Program-made: the position numbers and the translations under genes
Notes under the pieces: model-generated
The model's input: only the letters and a program-made list of their open reading frames with translations
Told to the model about the DNA's origin: nothing
Database searches by the model: none
Part shown: piece after piece, positions 8,497-18,041 of the stretch
Numbering within the stretch: the first letter of the stretch is position 1
Layout: each line of letters begins with the position of its first letter
DNA from: Macrococcoides animalis
GTDB taxonomy: Bacteria > Bacillota > Bacilli > Staphylococcales > Staphylococcaceae
Direction of reading: 5' to 3'
Assembly (NCBI RefSeq): GCF_047425875.1
Contig: NZ_CP179727.1
Span: forward strand, 1,736,001 to 1,800,000
Length of the DNA: 64,000 bases

Positions 8497-9489
8497 CTAT
8501 GCTTTCAGATTTACTTTACCACGCATTAATTTCTTCTGTAACTTATCTTCTGAGAATACCCAGCCTGTATAACTGTGTGTTACATGATATGAATTGTTTA
8601 GTCCTAATATAGCCACAAATGAATAATGTCCATTTTTTAAGTATCTTAAGTCGATGAAACGGAGCTCGTAGCCCATTTCTGTTTCAGAGATAGTCCATCG
8701 ATAGATTGAACTAAAATTGATAAATGCTTTTAAGTTTTTGTCATGTATCGCATATTGCATATATTTTGCTTCTGGAAACGGGATGCGTTTAAATCGATCA
8801 CTAAAGTTGACTGAGCGCTTATAACTGCGGCCAATATAATCATGTGTATTCGTTTGAATGGCAACGCGCCACTCAAAATAACGTATGGTAGGTGCAACAA
8901 ATATCTTAATGATTTTTTCATCTTTAGGGATGAGTTTAATCGCTGCACTTTTAATCGATTGTTGTAATATACGTCTCATGATATAGTAAATCACAAGTAT
9001 TATTGTGAGACTTGAGAAAATATATATCGGGTTGCCACCAATGTACCATAAAGCAATCGCGCATAAATGTAATATGAAGATGATAGGATCAAACGTATTA
9101 ATAATACCTATTTGTATCCATTTTTTCGTGATGGGTCTTAGTGCTTGTGTACCATAAGAATTAAAAATATCTACAAATACATGAAGGAACACTGCAATTT
9201 GAGCCCATAACCATACATGAATATATTGATTTTCTTTGAAGAAGAAACAAATTAGTATCGTTAATAAAATGGGCCATATTATAGTGAATGGGATAGAGTG
9301 TGTGATCCCGCGGTGATTATTAATATAGACAGCATTATTTTTAAACTTTAGTATTGTGTCAATATCTGGAATTTGAGAGCCGACCATTACTGTTGTAACG
9401 ATGGCAGGGTACATCGTTGTAACTGCAGGATCAATTGTAGCAAGTCCAGCGAGTGCAACACCCATGACGACGTGAGTAGCTGTATCCAT
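8497..9489 (-). CDS. YfhP/YdjM family membrane-bound metal-dependent hydrolase
   Basis: I place the start at the ATG at 9489 (MDTATHVVMG), which matches the usual N-terminus; the frame is open to 9528. The 330-residue protein has the family's metal-ligand pattern: TH near the start, GSQIPDID and NHRGITHS, then several membrane segments to about residue 190. The C-terminal third is soluble and beta-rich. The family is named for predicted metal-dependent hydrolase activity, with no confirmed substrate. It is divergent from mutY, as in staphylococci and Bacillus. Confidence 0.82.
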   Translation of the reverse strand: MDTATHVVMGVALAGLATIDPAVTTMYPAIVTTVMVGSQIPDIDTILKFKNNAVYINNHRGITHSIPFTIIWPILLTILICFFFKENQYIHVWLWAQIAVFLHVFVDIFNSYGTQALRPITKKWIQIGIINTFDPIIFILHLCAIALWYIGGNPIYIFSSLTIILVIYYIMRRILQQSIKSAAIKLIPKDEKIIKIFVAPTIRYFEWRVAIQTNTHDYIGRSYKRSVNFSDRFKRIPFPEAKYMQYAIHDKNLKAFINFSSIYRWTISETEMGYELRFIDLRYLKNGHYSFVAILGLNNSYHVTHSYTGWVFSEDKLQKKLMRGKVNLKA

Positions 9490-9584
9490 ATGTATCATCC
9501 CTTTCACAATTATTATAATCCAATTCAATGCATTTGATAAAAGAAATGCAGAAGTTTAACAATAAATTTAGAAAGTTGGTTGTT

Positions 9585-10622
9585 ATGAAATATAATGAAA
9601 CGTTTAGTAAAGACTTATTAGAATGGTTCCATCAAAATAAACGACAAATGCCGTGGCGTGAAACCAATGATCCTTATAAGATTTGGCTTTCGGAAGTAAT
9701 GTTACAACAAACACAAGTAAATACTGTGAGAAGTTATTATACACGCTTTATTGAAAGATTTCCTGACATCGATACTTTAGCAGAGACTTCCATTGAAGAA
9801 GTAGCAAAGTATTGGGAGGGTTTGGGATATTATTCACGTGTAAGAAATTTTCATGAAGCTATCCGTGAAGTGCAAGCGAATTATAACAGTAAAGTACCTG
9901 ATGATCCGAAAGCCTTCTTATCTTTAAAAGGAGTTGGACCATATACACAAGGTGCTGTGATGAGTATAGCTTTTAATCATCAATTACCAGCAGTGGACGG
10001 GAACGTTTATCGCGTATTTGCAAGACTAGATAATGATTACTTTGATATATCAAGTACCAAGGCACGCAAACACTTCGAAGAAAAAGTGATGGCAGTCATC
10101 CCTGATGATGCTGGTGACTTTAATGAGGCACTAATGGAATTAGGCGCAACAGTGTGTACTCCGAAAGCGCCGCTATGCATGTTTTGCCCGGTACAAAGTC
10201 ACTGTTTATCATTCGAAGAAAATAACCAGTTGAATTTACCAGTTAAACTTAAAAAGGTAAAAAAAACAGTGCAACAATTTAAAGTATTAATCATACATAA
10301 GGATGATAAAATAATTATAGAAAAACGACCTGATGCTGGTTTACTTGCATCCATGTGGCAATTTCCGATGTTTGAAATCGATAAGCACGTCAGTGATATC
10401 GAAGAACAAATGGATATATCACTATATATTGAAGACACACCTTTTGTTAAAACAAAGCATCAATTTACACATTTAGAATGGCAAATGGAAGTTTATACAG
10501 CATATACAAAGGATGAGGTATCTAGCGCATATCAACTCATATCACCAGAAAATAAAAATAAATATAATTTCCCGGTATCCATGACAAAAATCTTTGATTA
10601 TTATATTCAAAACAATCTCTAG
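9585..10622 (+). CDS. mutY: A/G-specific adenine glycosylase MutY
   Basis: MutY removes adenine mispaired with 8-oxoguanine. Starting at ATG 9585 gives 345 residues, equal to the S. aureus protein. Visible are MPWRETNDPY, the catalytic SEVMLQQTQV with E37, the helix-hairpin-helix LKGVGPYT (114-121), VDGN with catalytic D138, and a C-X6-C-X2-C-X5-C cluster loop (C191, C198, C201, C207) for 4Fe-4S. The C-terminal part is a NUDIX-like 8-oxoG recognition domain. The ribosome site is weak, and an upstream in-frame ATG at 9540 is less likely. Confidence 0.92.
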   Translation: MKYNETFSKDLLEWFHQNKRQMPWRETNDPYKIWLSEVMLQQTQVNTVRSYYTRFIERFPDIDTLAETSIEEVAKYWEGLGYYSRVRNFHEAIREVQANYNSKVPDDPKAFLSLKGVGPYTQGAVMSIAFNHQLPAVDGNVYRVFARLDNDYFDISSTKARKHFEEKVMAVIPDDAGDFNEALMELGATVCTPKAPLCMFCPVQSHCLSFEENNQLNLPVKLKKVKKTVQQFKVLIIHKDDKIIIEKRPDAGLLASMWQFPMFEIDKHVSDIEEQMDISLYIEDTPFVKTKHQFTHLEWQMEVYTAYTKDEVSSAYQLISPENKNKYNFPVSMTKIFDYYIQNNL

Positions 10623-10700
10623 GTTGAATTACGTTTATTGAAGCAATAGTTATGTTATAATTTAAAATGCAAATATTATAAATTATAGGTGGTGTGGAAC

Positions 10701-11249
10701 ATGGTCAAAGAATCCATACCAAAAGAAGGCCAGAGTGTACAGATACAAAGTTATAAACATAACGGTAAAATTCACAGAGTCTGGTCTGAAACAACGATTT
10801 TAAAAGGGACCAATCATGTTATCATTGGGGGGAATAATCGAACACTTGTAACTGAAAGTGACGGTAGAACATGGGTTACAAGAGAGCCAGCTATTGTATA
10901 CTTTCATTCTGAGTATTGGTTTAATGTTATTTGTATGTTTAGAGAAGATGGTGTGTATTACTACTGCAACTTATCATCACCATTTATTTACGATACAGAG
11001 GCAATTAAATATATTGATTATGATTTAGACATAAAGGTCTATCCTAATGGTAAATATCACTTACTGGATGAAGATGAGTATCAGCAGCATATGAAACAGA
11101 TGAATTATCCAAAAGAGATTGATGATATCCTAAGGCGAAACGTTGATATTTTGCAGCAATGGATTGAAAGGAAAAAGGGACCATTTGCGCCAGACTTTAT
11201 TAAAGTATGGCAAGAAAGATTTCATTTCCAGAAAAGAATGAAAGATTAA
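10701..11249 (+). CDS. Nucleoside tri/diphosphate phosphatase (DUF402, Ntdp)
   Basis: The ATG at 10701 follows AGGTGGTG. The 182-residue protein has the DUF402 core: ILKGTNHVIIGGNNRT, then EPAIVYFHSEYWFNVICMF, the CNLSSPF strand, and a YIDYDLDIKVYPNG loop rich in Asp that binds metal in the solved family members. S. aureus Ntdp hydrolyses nucleoside tri- and diphosphates. It is directly upstream of the Sav1866-type exporter, the same neighbourhood as in S. aureus, but a strong terminator palindrome separates them. Confidence 0.85.
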   Translation: MVKESIPKEGQSVQIQSYKHNGKIHRVWSETTILKGTNHVIIGGNNRTLVTESDGRTWVTREPAIVYFHSEYWFNVICMFREDGVYYYCNLSSPFIYDTEAIKYIDYDLDIKVYPNGKYHLLDEDEYQQHMKQMNYPKEIDDILRRNVDILQQWIERKKGPFAPDFIKVWQERFHFQKRMKD

Positions 11250-11278
11250 ATCAACCTAGTACTAGGTTGATTTAATTT
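11247..11278 (+). terminator. Terminator after DUF402 gene
   Basis: Two 14-bp arms at 11247-11260 and 11261-11274 are perfect reverse complements with no spacer; T-rich sequence follows. Confidence 0.7.
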
Positions 11279-11296
11279 TGTTAAGGGAGTTTTTAT

Positions 11297-13042
11297 ATGA
11301 TAAAACGATATATGCAATTTGTAAAACCCTATTGGATGTTAATTATATTAACAATTGCAATAGGGATACTAAAGTTTGGAATACCATTACTGATTCCGTT
11401 ACTTATAAAATATGTAATTGATGACGTCATACAAAATGGTGCAATGACGATAGAAGAAAAGAAATCTGCATTGATGAACGCGATATTAATTTTCGGATTT
11501 ATATTTGTCGTTATTCGTCCACCGGTCGAATATTATAGACAATACTTAGCGCAATGGACAAGTAACAAAATTTTATATGACATCCGTAAAAAGTTATACA
11601 AACATTTACAAGCATTGAGTGTGCGTTTTTATTCTAACAATAAAGTAGGAGAAGTGATTTCTCGTGTGATTAACGATGTAGAGTCAACCAAAGACTTTAT
11701 AGTTACAGGTTTAATGAATGTTTGGCTAGATTTGGTTACAATTATTATTGCGTTAGCTATAATGTTTACAATGAGTGTGAAGTTGACATTAATCTCTCTT
11801 GTTGTCTTCCCGTTCTACATGTTTAGTATTTACTATTTCTTTGGTAACTTACGAAAGTTAACACGAGCACGAAGTCAATCACTAGCTGAAGTACAAGGCT
11901 TTTTGCATGAACGTGTACAAGGAATGACTGTAATTAAAACATTTGCAATTGAAGAAGAAGAGAACGAGCGATTTAATAAACGCAATAAAAACTTTTTAAC
12001 TAAAGCAACTGATCACACAAAATGGAATGCGAAAAGTTTTGCAGTTATTAATACCATTACTGATATTGGGCCATTACTTGTTGTAGGTTTTGGAGCTTAC
12101 CTAGTTATTGAAGGTGGCTTAACTGTTGGTAGTTTAGCAGCATTCATTGCTTATCTTGACCGTTTATATGGTCCATTACGTCGTTTAGTGTCATCATCCA
12201 CGACATTAACTCAAAGTTTGGCTTCTATGGACCGAATGTTCCAATTATTCGATGAACCTTACGATGTGAAAGACGAACCACATGCACGTAATCTCAAAAT
12301 TAATCATGGTGACATTACTTTTAAAAATGTTGGATTCAAATATAATACTGAAGATACTGAAGTATTACATAACGTTAATCTGGACATTAATAGTGGTGAA
12401 ACCGTTGCTTTCGTGGGGATGAGTGGTGGTGGTAAATCGACTATGATTAGCTTAATTCCTAGATTTTATGATGTAACGAGTGGAGAAATAGAAATTGATC
12501 ACGTTACACTAAAAGACTATTCTATAGAAAGCTTAAGAACACAAATAGGAATGGTTATGCAAGACAATATTTTATTCTCAGAATCAATTCGAGAAAATAT
12601 TTTACTAGGTAAACCTAACGCAACAGAAGAAGAAATGATTTATGCTGCTAAACTAGCAAATGCGCATGACTTTATCATGAGTTTACCTGATGGCTATGAC
12701 ACTGAAGTTGGAGAACGAGGTGTGAAATTATCGGGGGGTCAAAAGCAACGTGTAGCAATTTCACGAGTATTCTTGAAAAACCCACCAATCTTAATTCTTG
12801 ATGAAGCAACGAGTGCACTTGATTTAGAAAGTGAAGCGGTGATTCAAGAAGCGCTTGAAACTCTATCTAAAGATAGAACCACAGTAATTGTTGCACACAG
12901 ATTATCAACGATTACACATGCAGATAAGATTGTAGTGATTCAAAATGGTGAAATCGTAGAAATCGGTACCCACCAAGAGTTAATGAACAATCGTTCACAT
13001 TATTATAATTTATACTCAATCCAACATTTAGATGCGGAATAG
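11297..13042 (+). CDS. Sav1866-like multidrug ABC exporter (half transporter)
   Basis: A 581-residue type IV ABC exporter, almost the length of S. aureus Sav1866 (578). The N-terminal membrane domain (about 1-320) has six predicted segments. The ATPase domain has Walker A GMSGGGKST (374-382), Q-loop near 422, signature LSGGQ (478-482), Walker B ILILDE and an H-loop in VAHR. It should act as a homodimer expelling hydrophobic compounds. It lies between the DUF402 gene and the glutamate-synthase-like gene. The natural substrate is unknown. Confidence 0.92.
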   Translation: MIKRYMQFVKPYWMLIILTIAIGILKFGIPLLIPLLIKYVIDDVIQNGAMTIEEKKSALMNAILIFGFIFVVIRPPVEYYRQYLAQWTSNKILYDIRKKLYKHLQALSVRFYSNNKVGEVISRVINDVESTKDFIVTGLMNVWLDLVTIIIALAIMFTMSVKLTLISLVVFPFYMFSIYYFFGNLRKLTRARSQSLAEVQGFLHERVQGMTVIKTFAIEEEENERFNKRNKNFLTKATDHTKWNAKSFAVINTITDIGPLLVVGFGAYLVIEGGLTVGSLAAFIAYLDRLYGPLRRLVSSSTTLTQSLASMDRMFQLFDEPYDVKDEPHARNLKINHGDITFKNVGFKYNTEDTEVLHNVNLDINSGETVAFVGMSGGGKSTMISLIPRFYDVTSGEIEIDHVTLKDYSIESLRTQIGMVMQDNILFSESIRENILLGKPNATEEEMIYAAKLANAHDFIMSLPDGYDTEVGERGVKLSGGQKQRVAISRVFLKNPPILILDEATSALDLESEAVIQEALETLSKDRTTVIVAHRLSTITHADKIVVIQNGEIVEIGTHQELMNNRSHYYNLYSIQHLDAE

Positions 13043-13057
13043 TATGGAGAGTTTAAG

Positions 13058-13099
13058 CCCCCTGATGTATGATAGAAGTATCATACATAGGGGGTTTTT
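13058..13099 (+). terminator. Hairpin with T-tail overlapping the next gene's RBS
   Basis: CCCCCTGATGTATGATA pairs imperfectly with TATCATACATAGGGGG, then T5. The closing AGGGGG is also the ribosome site of the GTG at 13103, so the structure could both stop transcription and hide the RBS. Confidence 0.7.
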
Positions 13100-13102
13100 A
13101 TA

Positions 13103-14704
13103 GTGGATTTATTACAAACAATTCAATTGATTGTGGATACAATTCTTTTAGTTATTATATTGATTGTAGCAATAGGGGTCTTTTCACTTATTTTTGTGGA
13201 TAAGAAGCAAAATCAACATAGTATTTTAAGAAACTATCCAGTGCTTGGTCGCGTACGTTATTTCTTTGAAAAAATCGGACCAGAAATGCGCCAATACTTA
13301 ATCCAATCAGATAACGAATCAACACCTTTTTCTAGAAAAGATTATTTAGATGTCGTGAAAGCGGGTAAGTATAAGTCACGTATTGGCGGATTTGGATCTA
13401 GACGTGACTTTAATGCACCAGGATTTTATTTACAAAACTCAATATTTCCGAAACAACCGAGTGAGTTAGCAATTGATCAAGATAATAAGGTAGATACAAA
13501 AGTATATAAATTAGATTCTGAGGGATTGTTCTCGAGAAAAGAACATAGAGAGGTAGAAACAATTGATCCTTATCTTTTAACAGATGAACATGCGGTAGTG
13601 TTAGGCCAAGATTGTAAATATCCATTCCATGTGAAGCGACTGATTGGACAATCAGGGATGAGTTACGGAGCCTTAGGTAAAAATGCAATTTCAGCTTTAT
13701 CGAAAGGTTTAGGTTTGGCTAAAGGAACTTGGATGAATACTGGTGAAGGCGGATTGAGTGATCATCATTTAAGTGGTAACGTAGATATCGTTTTTCAAAT
13801 TGGACCTGGGTTATTTGGGGTACGTGATGAAGATGGAAACTTCAGCGAAGAACACTTTGTTAGAAAAGCTGAAAATGAATATGTAAAAGCATTTGAAATT
13901 AAGTTAGCACAAGGTGCGAAGACACGTGGTGGACACGTAGAAGCTGAGAAAGTAACTGAAGAAATTGCAAGAATACGTAATGTGAAACCTTTTACGACGA
14001 TCAATTCTCCAAATAGATTTACGTTTATGGAGAACAATATTGATTTGTTACGATTCGTAGAAAGATTACAAGATTTAAGTGGTAAACCTGTTGGATTTAA
14101 AATGGTAGTGGGTAACTTAGAAATGCTATATAGTTTGGTTGCAGATATGAAAGAAACTGGTATTTATCCTGATTTCATTACGCTCGATGGTGGAGAAGGG
14201 GGCACTGGTGCAACATATCAAGAATTAGAGGATACAGTCGGATTACCTTTATTCTCAGCTTTACCAATACTAAATGCTGTATTAGTGGAAAACGGATTAC
14301 GTGATAACATTAAAATTATTGCATCAGGGAAATTAATTACTCCAGATAAGGTAGCAATAGCGTTAGGATTAGGTGCAGATTTAGTGCAAGTTGCACGTGC
14401 GATGATGATGAGTGTGGGTTGTATTATGGCGCAACAATGTCATACGAATGATTGTCCAGTAGGTGTAGCTACAACAGATCCAGAGAAAGAAAAGGGACTT
14501 GTAGTAGAAGAAAAACAATTTCGTGTAACTAACTATGTTATAAGTATGCACGAAGGACTGTTTAACTTGGCTGCTGCATGTGGTGTAGCAAGTCCAACAG
14601 AAATTACTGTGAAGCATTTATTATATCGCACTGAAAATGGTGATATTATTACAGGTGAACAGTACGTGAATAGAATGTATAAAGCATTGAAAGAAGCGGT
14701 ATAG
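13103..14704 (+). CDS. FMN-binding glutamate synthase family protein
   Basis: A 533-residue protein with an N-terminal membrane segment (about 10-30) followed by the FMN/glutamate-synthase domain. Visible are the GMSYGALGKNA, GEGGLSDHH and LDGGEGGTGA loops and the cysteine cluster CHTNDCPVGV, which in GltB-type enzymes binds a 3Fe-4S cluster. It lacks the glutaminase domain, so it is the stand-alone group of unknown substrate, not biosynthetic GOGAT. Translation starts at GTG with a G-run RBS locked in a hairpin. The same gene neighbours the Sav1866 exporter in S. aureus. Confidence 0.85.
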   Translation: MDLLQTIQLIVDTILLVIILIVAIGVFSLIFVDKKQNQHSILRNYPVLGRVRYFFEKIGPEMRQYLIQSDNESTPFSRKDYLDVVKAGKYKSRIGGFGSRRDFNAPGFYLQNSIFPKQPSELAIDQDNKVDTKVYKLDSEGLFSRKEHREVETIDPYLLTDEHAVVLGQDCKYPFHVKRLIGQSGMSYGALGKNAISALSKGLGLAKGTWMNTGEGGLSDHHLSGNVDIVFQIGPGLFGVRDEDGNFSEEHFVRKAENEYVKAFEIKLAQGAKTRGGHVEAEKVTEEIARIRNVKPFTTINSPNRFTFMENNIDLLRFVERLQDLSGKPVGFKMVVGNLEMLYSLVADMKETGIYPDFITLDGGEGGTGATYQELEDTVGLPLFSALPILNAVLVENGLRDNIKIIASGKLITPDKVAIALGLGADLVQVARAMMMSVGCIMAQQCHTNDCPVGVATTDPEKEKGLVVEEKQFRVTNYVISMHEGLFNLAAACGVASPTEITVKHLLYRTENGDIITGEQYVNRMYKALKEAV

Positions 14705-14715
14705 ATAACTCTAAG

Positions 14716-14745
14716 CGGCAAACTCATAAGGGTTTGTCGTTTTTA
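14716..14745 (+). terminator. Terminator after glutamate-synthase-like gene
   Basis: CGGCAAAC pairs with GTTTGTCG (one G-T pair), followed by T-rich sequence. Confidence 0.8.
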
Positions 14746-14843
14746 TTTTTGTTGATTATAGGATAAGTGTGTCATAGGTAATTTTCTTTAATAAATTGAA
14801 TACGAAACTATCATAAGGGTAATAAATAGAAGAGGTGAACACA

Positions 14844-15449
14844 ATGGATTTAAGTTTTTTAAGGGATGATACAATTGAAGCCGCTAAAAATTTACTCGGA
14901 AAAAAGATTACAACCTATATTGATGGTAAGGTTACGAGTGGTTATATAACAGAAGTTGAAGCATATTTAGGAGAAAGTGATAAGGCAGCACATACATATA
15001 ACCTTAAAAGAACGAAAAAGAATGAAATGATGTATCGTGACTTTGGTGGCATTTATGTATATACAATGCATGGTCATCACTGCATGAATTTTATCACGCG
15101 AGACGCTGTCCACCCTGAAGGAGTATTGATTCGAGCAATAGAGCCAGTTGAAGGGATAACATCGATGATTGAGCGTAGAGGCAAAACTGTTAATTTAACA
15201 GATGGACCTGGCAAACTAACACAAAGTTTAGGTGTAAAACGTGAGTTACATAATGGCATAAGACTAAACGAAGGACCAATTCAATTGTCAGAGGGAAAAG
15301 TTCCAATTGAGATATTAGAGAGTAAACGTATTGGTATTGATAATAAAGAAGAAGCGGTAGAATATTTATATCGTTTTACAGTGAAAGATAATTCACATGT
15401 GTCGAAGGACAGAGTTAAAGCTGTTGAAGGTAATGGTTGGATAAATTAA
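14844..15449 (+). CDS. DNA-3-methyladenine glycosylase (AAG/Mpg family)
   Basis: A 201-residue base-excision enzyme. The ATG at 14844 follows AGAAGAGGTG. AAG family motifs are clear: AAKNLLGKKI, ITEVEAYLGESDKAAH with the catalytic Glu, GGIYVYTMHGHHCMNFIT, GVLIRAIEP, and DGPGKLTQSLGV. It flips out and removes alkylated or deaminated purines. It stands alone between two terminators; there is no sign of co-regulation with ada-type genes. Confidence 0.9.
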   Translation: MDLSFLRDDTIEAAKNLLGKKITTYIDGKVTSGYITEVEAYLGESDKAAHTYNLKRTKKNEMMYRDFGGIYVYTMHGHHCMNFITRDAVHPEGVLIRAIEPVEGITSMIERRGKTVNLTDGPGKLTQSLGVKRELHNGIRLNEGPIQLSEGKVPIEILESKRIGIDNKEEAVEYLYRFTVKDNSHVSKDRVKAVEGNGWIN

Positions 15450-15486
15450 AAAATCAGTAGGACGAATTAATCCTACTGATTTTAAA
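15450..15486 (+). terminator. Terminator after 3-methyladenine glycosylase
   Basis: AAAATCAGTAGGA pairs with TCCTACTGATTTT; A- and T-tracts on either side allow bidirectional use. Confidence 0.85.
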
Positions 15487-15522
15487 TAAACGAAGTGTTG
15501 TCACATTGTCGACAAGCCTGTC

Positions 15523-16617
15523 CTAAATATCTATATTTTCATTTTCAATTGTAATTTTCTTATCATCTTTATGATATTTATAGAAACTATGTGTAATTCG
15601 TTCTAAGTGCTCTAAGCGATCACGATAATCAAATATTGTACCAAGAACAATGAGTACATGTTCTTTATTGTATTCTGGATTTTCGACTTGATTAATTTCT
15701 TTTAAGAATGCATCTAAAACATTCACTTTGAATGCCTCATTAATCATGTAATTATCGTCAATTTTATTTGCAGGAACTTTTTGAGATACACGCATTAATA
15801 TTTCTTCGTGTATTGTCATCAATTCATCAAGTTCAAACTTTATTTGAACTTTTAATTCTTCTGGTAAGTTTATAACATCATTTTCATATCGATGTAATTT
15901 GCGTAATACTTCATGTGAGCGTCTTGTTGTTAAGATGATTTCTTTAAAGATGATTTTTTTACGGATATTTCGAATGCTGCCTTTTTTTGAATAGGCGCGT
16001 TCTTCTTTGTATAAGTTATATTGTTCTTCCACTTTTTCGATGCGACTACGAATATCATCAATATCTCGTTTGACTGCATGAAATTCAGTAGAGCCATTGA
16101 TTTCTAATCGAATCCACTTAAATATATCGCTACTGATGTTCAAACAGTTATAATACATTTTAGTTTCAAACTTTGGTGGTAAAAATAACGTATTTACAAC
16201 GAAGGCACTTAGTACACCAATCATCACAAATCCAAAGCGATAACAGGCTGATAATAAGAAATCACCATCTTGATGATCCATAATAATTAACTGAGTAACG
16301 ACTGCAAGTCCCGTAACATGTGATAAATTTAATTTTTGTAAGACTGATATCAAGATGATAGAAGTAATCCCAATTATAACAATATGGAAACCAAATAAAT
16401 GTGCCATGCCTACAGCTAATAATGCGCCAATTAAATTACCTTGAAATTGTTCAATAATTGTCTTGAATGATCGATAGACGTTAGGTTGCATTGCAAATAA
16501 TGCTGAGATACCTGCAACAATAGCTCCAGGTGCATTAATTGCATGTGCTATAAACAACGAAACAATAATAGCGATGCCGGTTTTAAATATACGTGCGCCT
16601 AATTTCATTTTATACAT
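15523..16617 (-). CDS. Aromatic acid exporter family membrane protein (FUSC/DUF939 type)
   Basis: A 364-residue protein with five or six membrane segments in the first 140 residues (MKLGARIFKTGIAIIVSLFIAHAI and following) and a long helical cytoplasmic domain rich in Glu, Lys and Arg. This is the one-module FUSC/YgaE-like layout annotated as aromatic acid exporter family. GAGGTAG lies very close to the ATG at 16617, so a second ATG at 16608 (MKLGAR) may be used. It follows the hemL-type gene on the same strand after about 45 bases. Substrate not proven. Confidence 0.78.
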   Translation of the reverse strand: MYKMKLGARIFKTGIAIIVSLFIAHAINAPGAIVAGISALFAMQPNVYRSFKTIIEQFQGNLIGALLAVGMAHLFGFHIVIIGITSIILISVLQKLNLSHVTGLAVVTQLIIMDHQDGDFLLSACYRFGFVMIGVLSAFVVNTLFLPPKFETKMYYNCLNISSDIFKWIRLEINGSTEFHAVKRDIDDIRSRIEKVEEQYNLYKEERAYSKKGSIRNIRKKIIFKEIILTTRRSHEVLRKLHRYENDVINLPEELKVQIKFELDELMTIHEEILMRVSQKVPANKIDDNYMINEAFKVNVLDAFLKEINQVENPEYNKEHVLIVLGTIFDYRDRLEHLERITHSFYKYHKDDKKITIENENIDI

Positions 16618-16662
16618 CTACCTCATTATTTAATTGATAGTACACTTATACATGAATTTTGG

Positions 16663-17961
16663 TTATTTTACAATAGACATTTCTTTAAATGCATTTTCTA
16701 CGGCAACGAGTGTGTCTTTAATATCGTCTTCAGTATGTTCTGTTGTAATAAACCATGCTTCATATTTAGAAGGAGCTAAATTAATGCCTTGATTTAACAT
16801 TAATTTAAAGAACTTTGCAAAAGCTTCTCCATCTGTATTTTCTGCTTGCTCATAATTTACAACCTTTTCATCAGTGAAATATATTGTCATAGCACCCATT
16901 AAACGATTAATTGTCGCACGAATATTGTATTTATTAATGAGTTCTAACATGCCGTCTTCTAAAATTTTACCTAATCGGTCTAATTCTTCGTAAACGCCGT
17001 CTTGTTTAATGACTTCAAGTAATGCAATGCCTGCTTGCATGCTTAATGGATTACCTGCCATTGTACCTGCTTGATACGTCGGACCAAGCGGTGCAACATG
17101 CTCCATAATTTCTTGACGGCCGCCATAAGCTCCGATTGGCAAACCGCCTCCGATGACCTTACCAAAAGCAGTTAAATCGGGCTTTACGCCTAATAAATCT
17201 TGTGCGCCACCGTACATAAAACGGAATGCAGTAATGACTTCATCATAAATAACTAATGCACCATGTTTGTGTGCAATATCGTTTACAGCTTGTAAGAAGC
17301 CTTCTTTAGGTTCTACGATACCGAAGTTTCCAACGATAGGTTCAACTAAAACGCCAGCAATTTGATCACCAAAATGAATAAATGCTTCTTTGAATTGTTC
17401 TATATCATTGAATGGTACTGTAATTACTTCTTGGGCAACGCTTTTTGGGACACCGGCTGAATCTGGTGTGCCAAGTTGTGATGGACCACTACCTGCAGCT
17501 ACTAACACTAAATCAGAATGACCATGGTAACAGCCTGCAAATTTTATAATTTTATCACGCTTAGTAAATGCACGTGCTACGCGAATTGTGGTCATAACAG
17601 CTTCTGTACCAGAATTAACGAAACGTACCTTTTCTAATGAAGGGATTGCTTCTTTTAACATTTCAGCAAATATAACTTCGTGTTCGGTTGGTGTTCCGTA
17701 TAAAACGCCATTTTCAGCAGCGTGTTTGATTGCTTGTGTGATGTGGGGGTGGGCATGTCCAGTTATGATTGGGCCATATGCTGCTAAATAATCTATATAT
17801 TTATTGCCGTCAACATCATAGAAGTAAGCACCTTCCCCGCGTGCCATAACTACAGGTGCGCCACCGCCAACAGCTTTATAAGAGCGGGAAGGAGAGTTAA
17901 CGCCACCTAAAATTGCTTCATTTGCACGTTTTTGTAATCTTTTAGAATGAGTGAAATCCAT
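16663..17961 (-). CDS. hemL: Glutamate-1-semialdehyde 2,1-aminomutase
   Basis: A 432-residue PLP enzyme that converts glutamate-1-semialdehyde to 5-aminolevulinate in the C5 haem pathway. Class III aminotransferase motifs are intact: VNSGTEAVMTTIR, YHGHSDLVLVAAGSG, VIYDEVITAFR and TAFGKVIGGGLPIGAYGG, with K268 as PLP lysine. In staphylococci a second copy (gsaB/hemL2) lies next to bcp and perR; the same context here suggests this is that copy rather than the one in the main hem operon. RBS AAGAGGT. Divergent from bcp. Confidence 0.93.
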   Translation of the reverse strand: MDFTHSKRLQKRANEAILGGVNSPSRSYKAVGGGAPVVMARGEGAYFYDVDGNKYIDYLAAYGPIITGHAHPHITQAIKHAAENGVLYGTPTEHEVIFAEMLKEAIPSLEKVRFVNSGTEAVMTTIRVARAFTKRDKIIKFAGCYHGHSDLVLVAAGSGPSQLGTPDSAGVPKSVAQEVITVPFNDIEQFKEAFIHFGDQIAGVLVEPIVGNFGIVEPKEGFLQAVNDIAHKHGALVIYDEVITAFRFMYGGAQDLLGVKPDLTAFGKVIGGGLPIGAYGGRQEIMEHVAPLGPTYQAGTMAGNPLSMQAGIALLEVIKQDGVYEELDRLGKILEDGMLELINKYNIRATINRLMGAMTIYFTDEKVVNYEQAENTDGEAFAKFFKLMLNQGINLAPSKYEAWFITTEHTEDDIKDTLVAVENAFKEMSIVK

Positions 17962-18041
17962 ATTATCAACCTCTTTTTGTTTTGTATTATCGTCTACTAT
18001 ACTATCATAGTAATATAGAAATTTTGATTAGGAGGATTAAA

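Noticed and set aside
13410..14727. Several minus-strand frames inside the glutamate-synthase-like gene
   Set aside because: All antisense to strongly conserved motifs.
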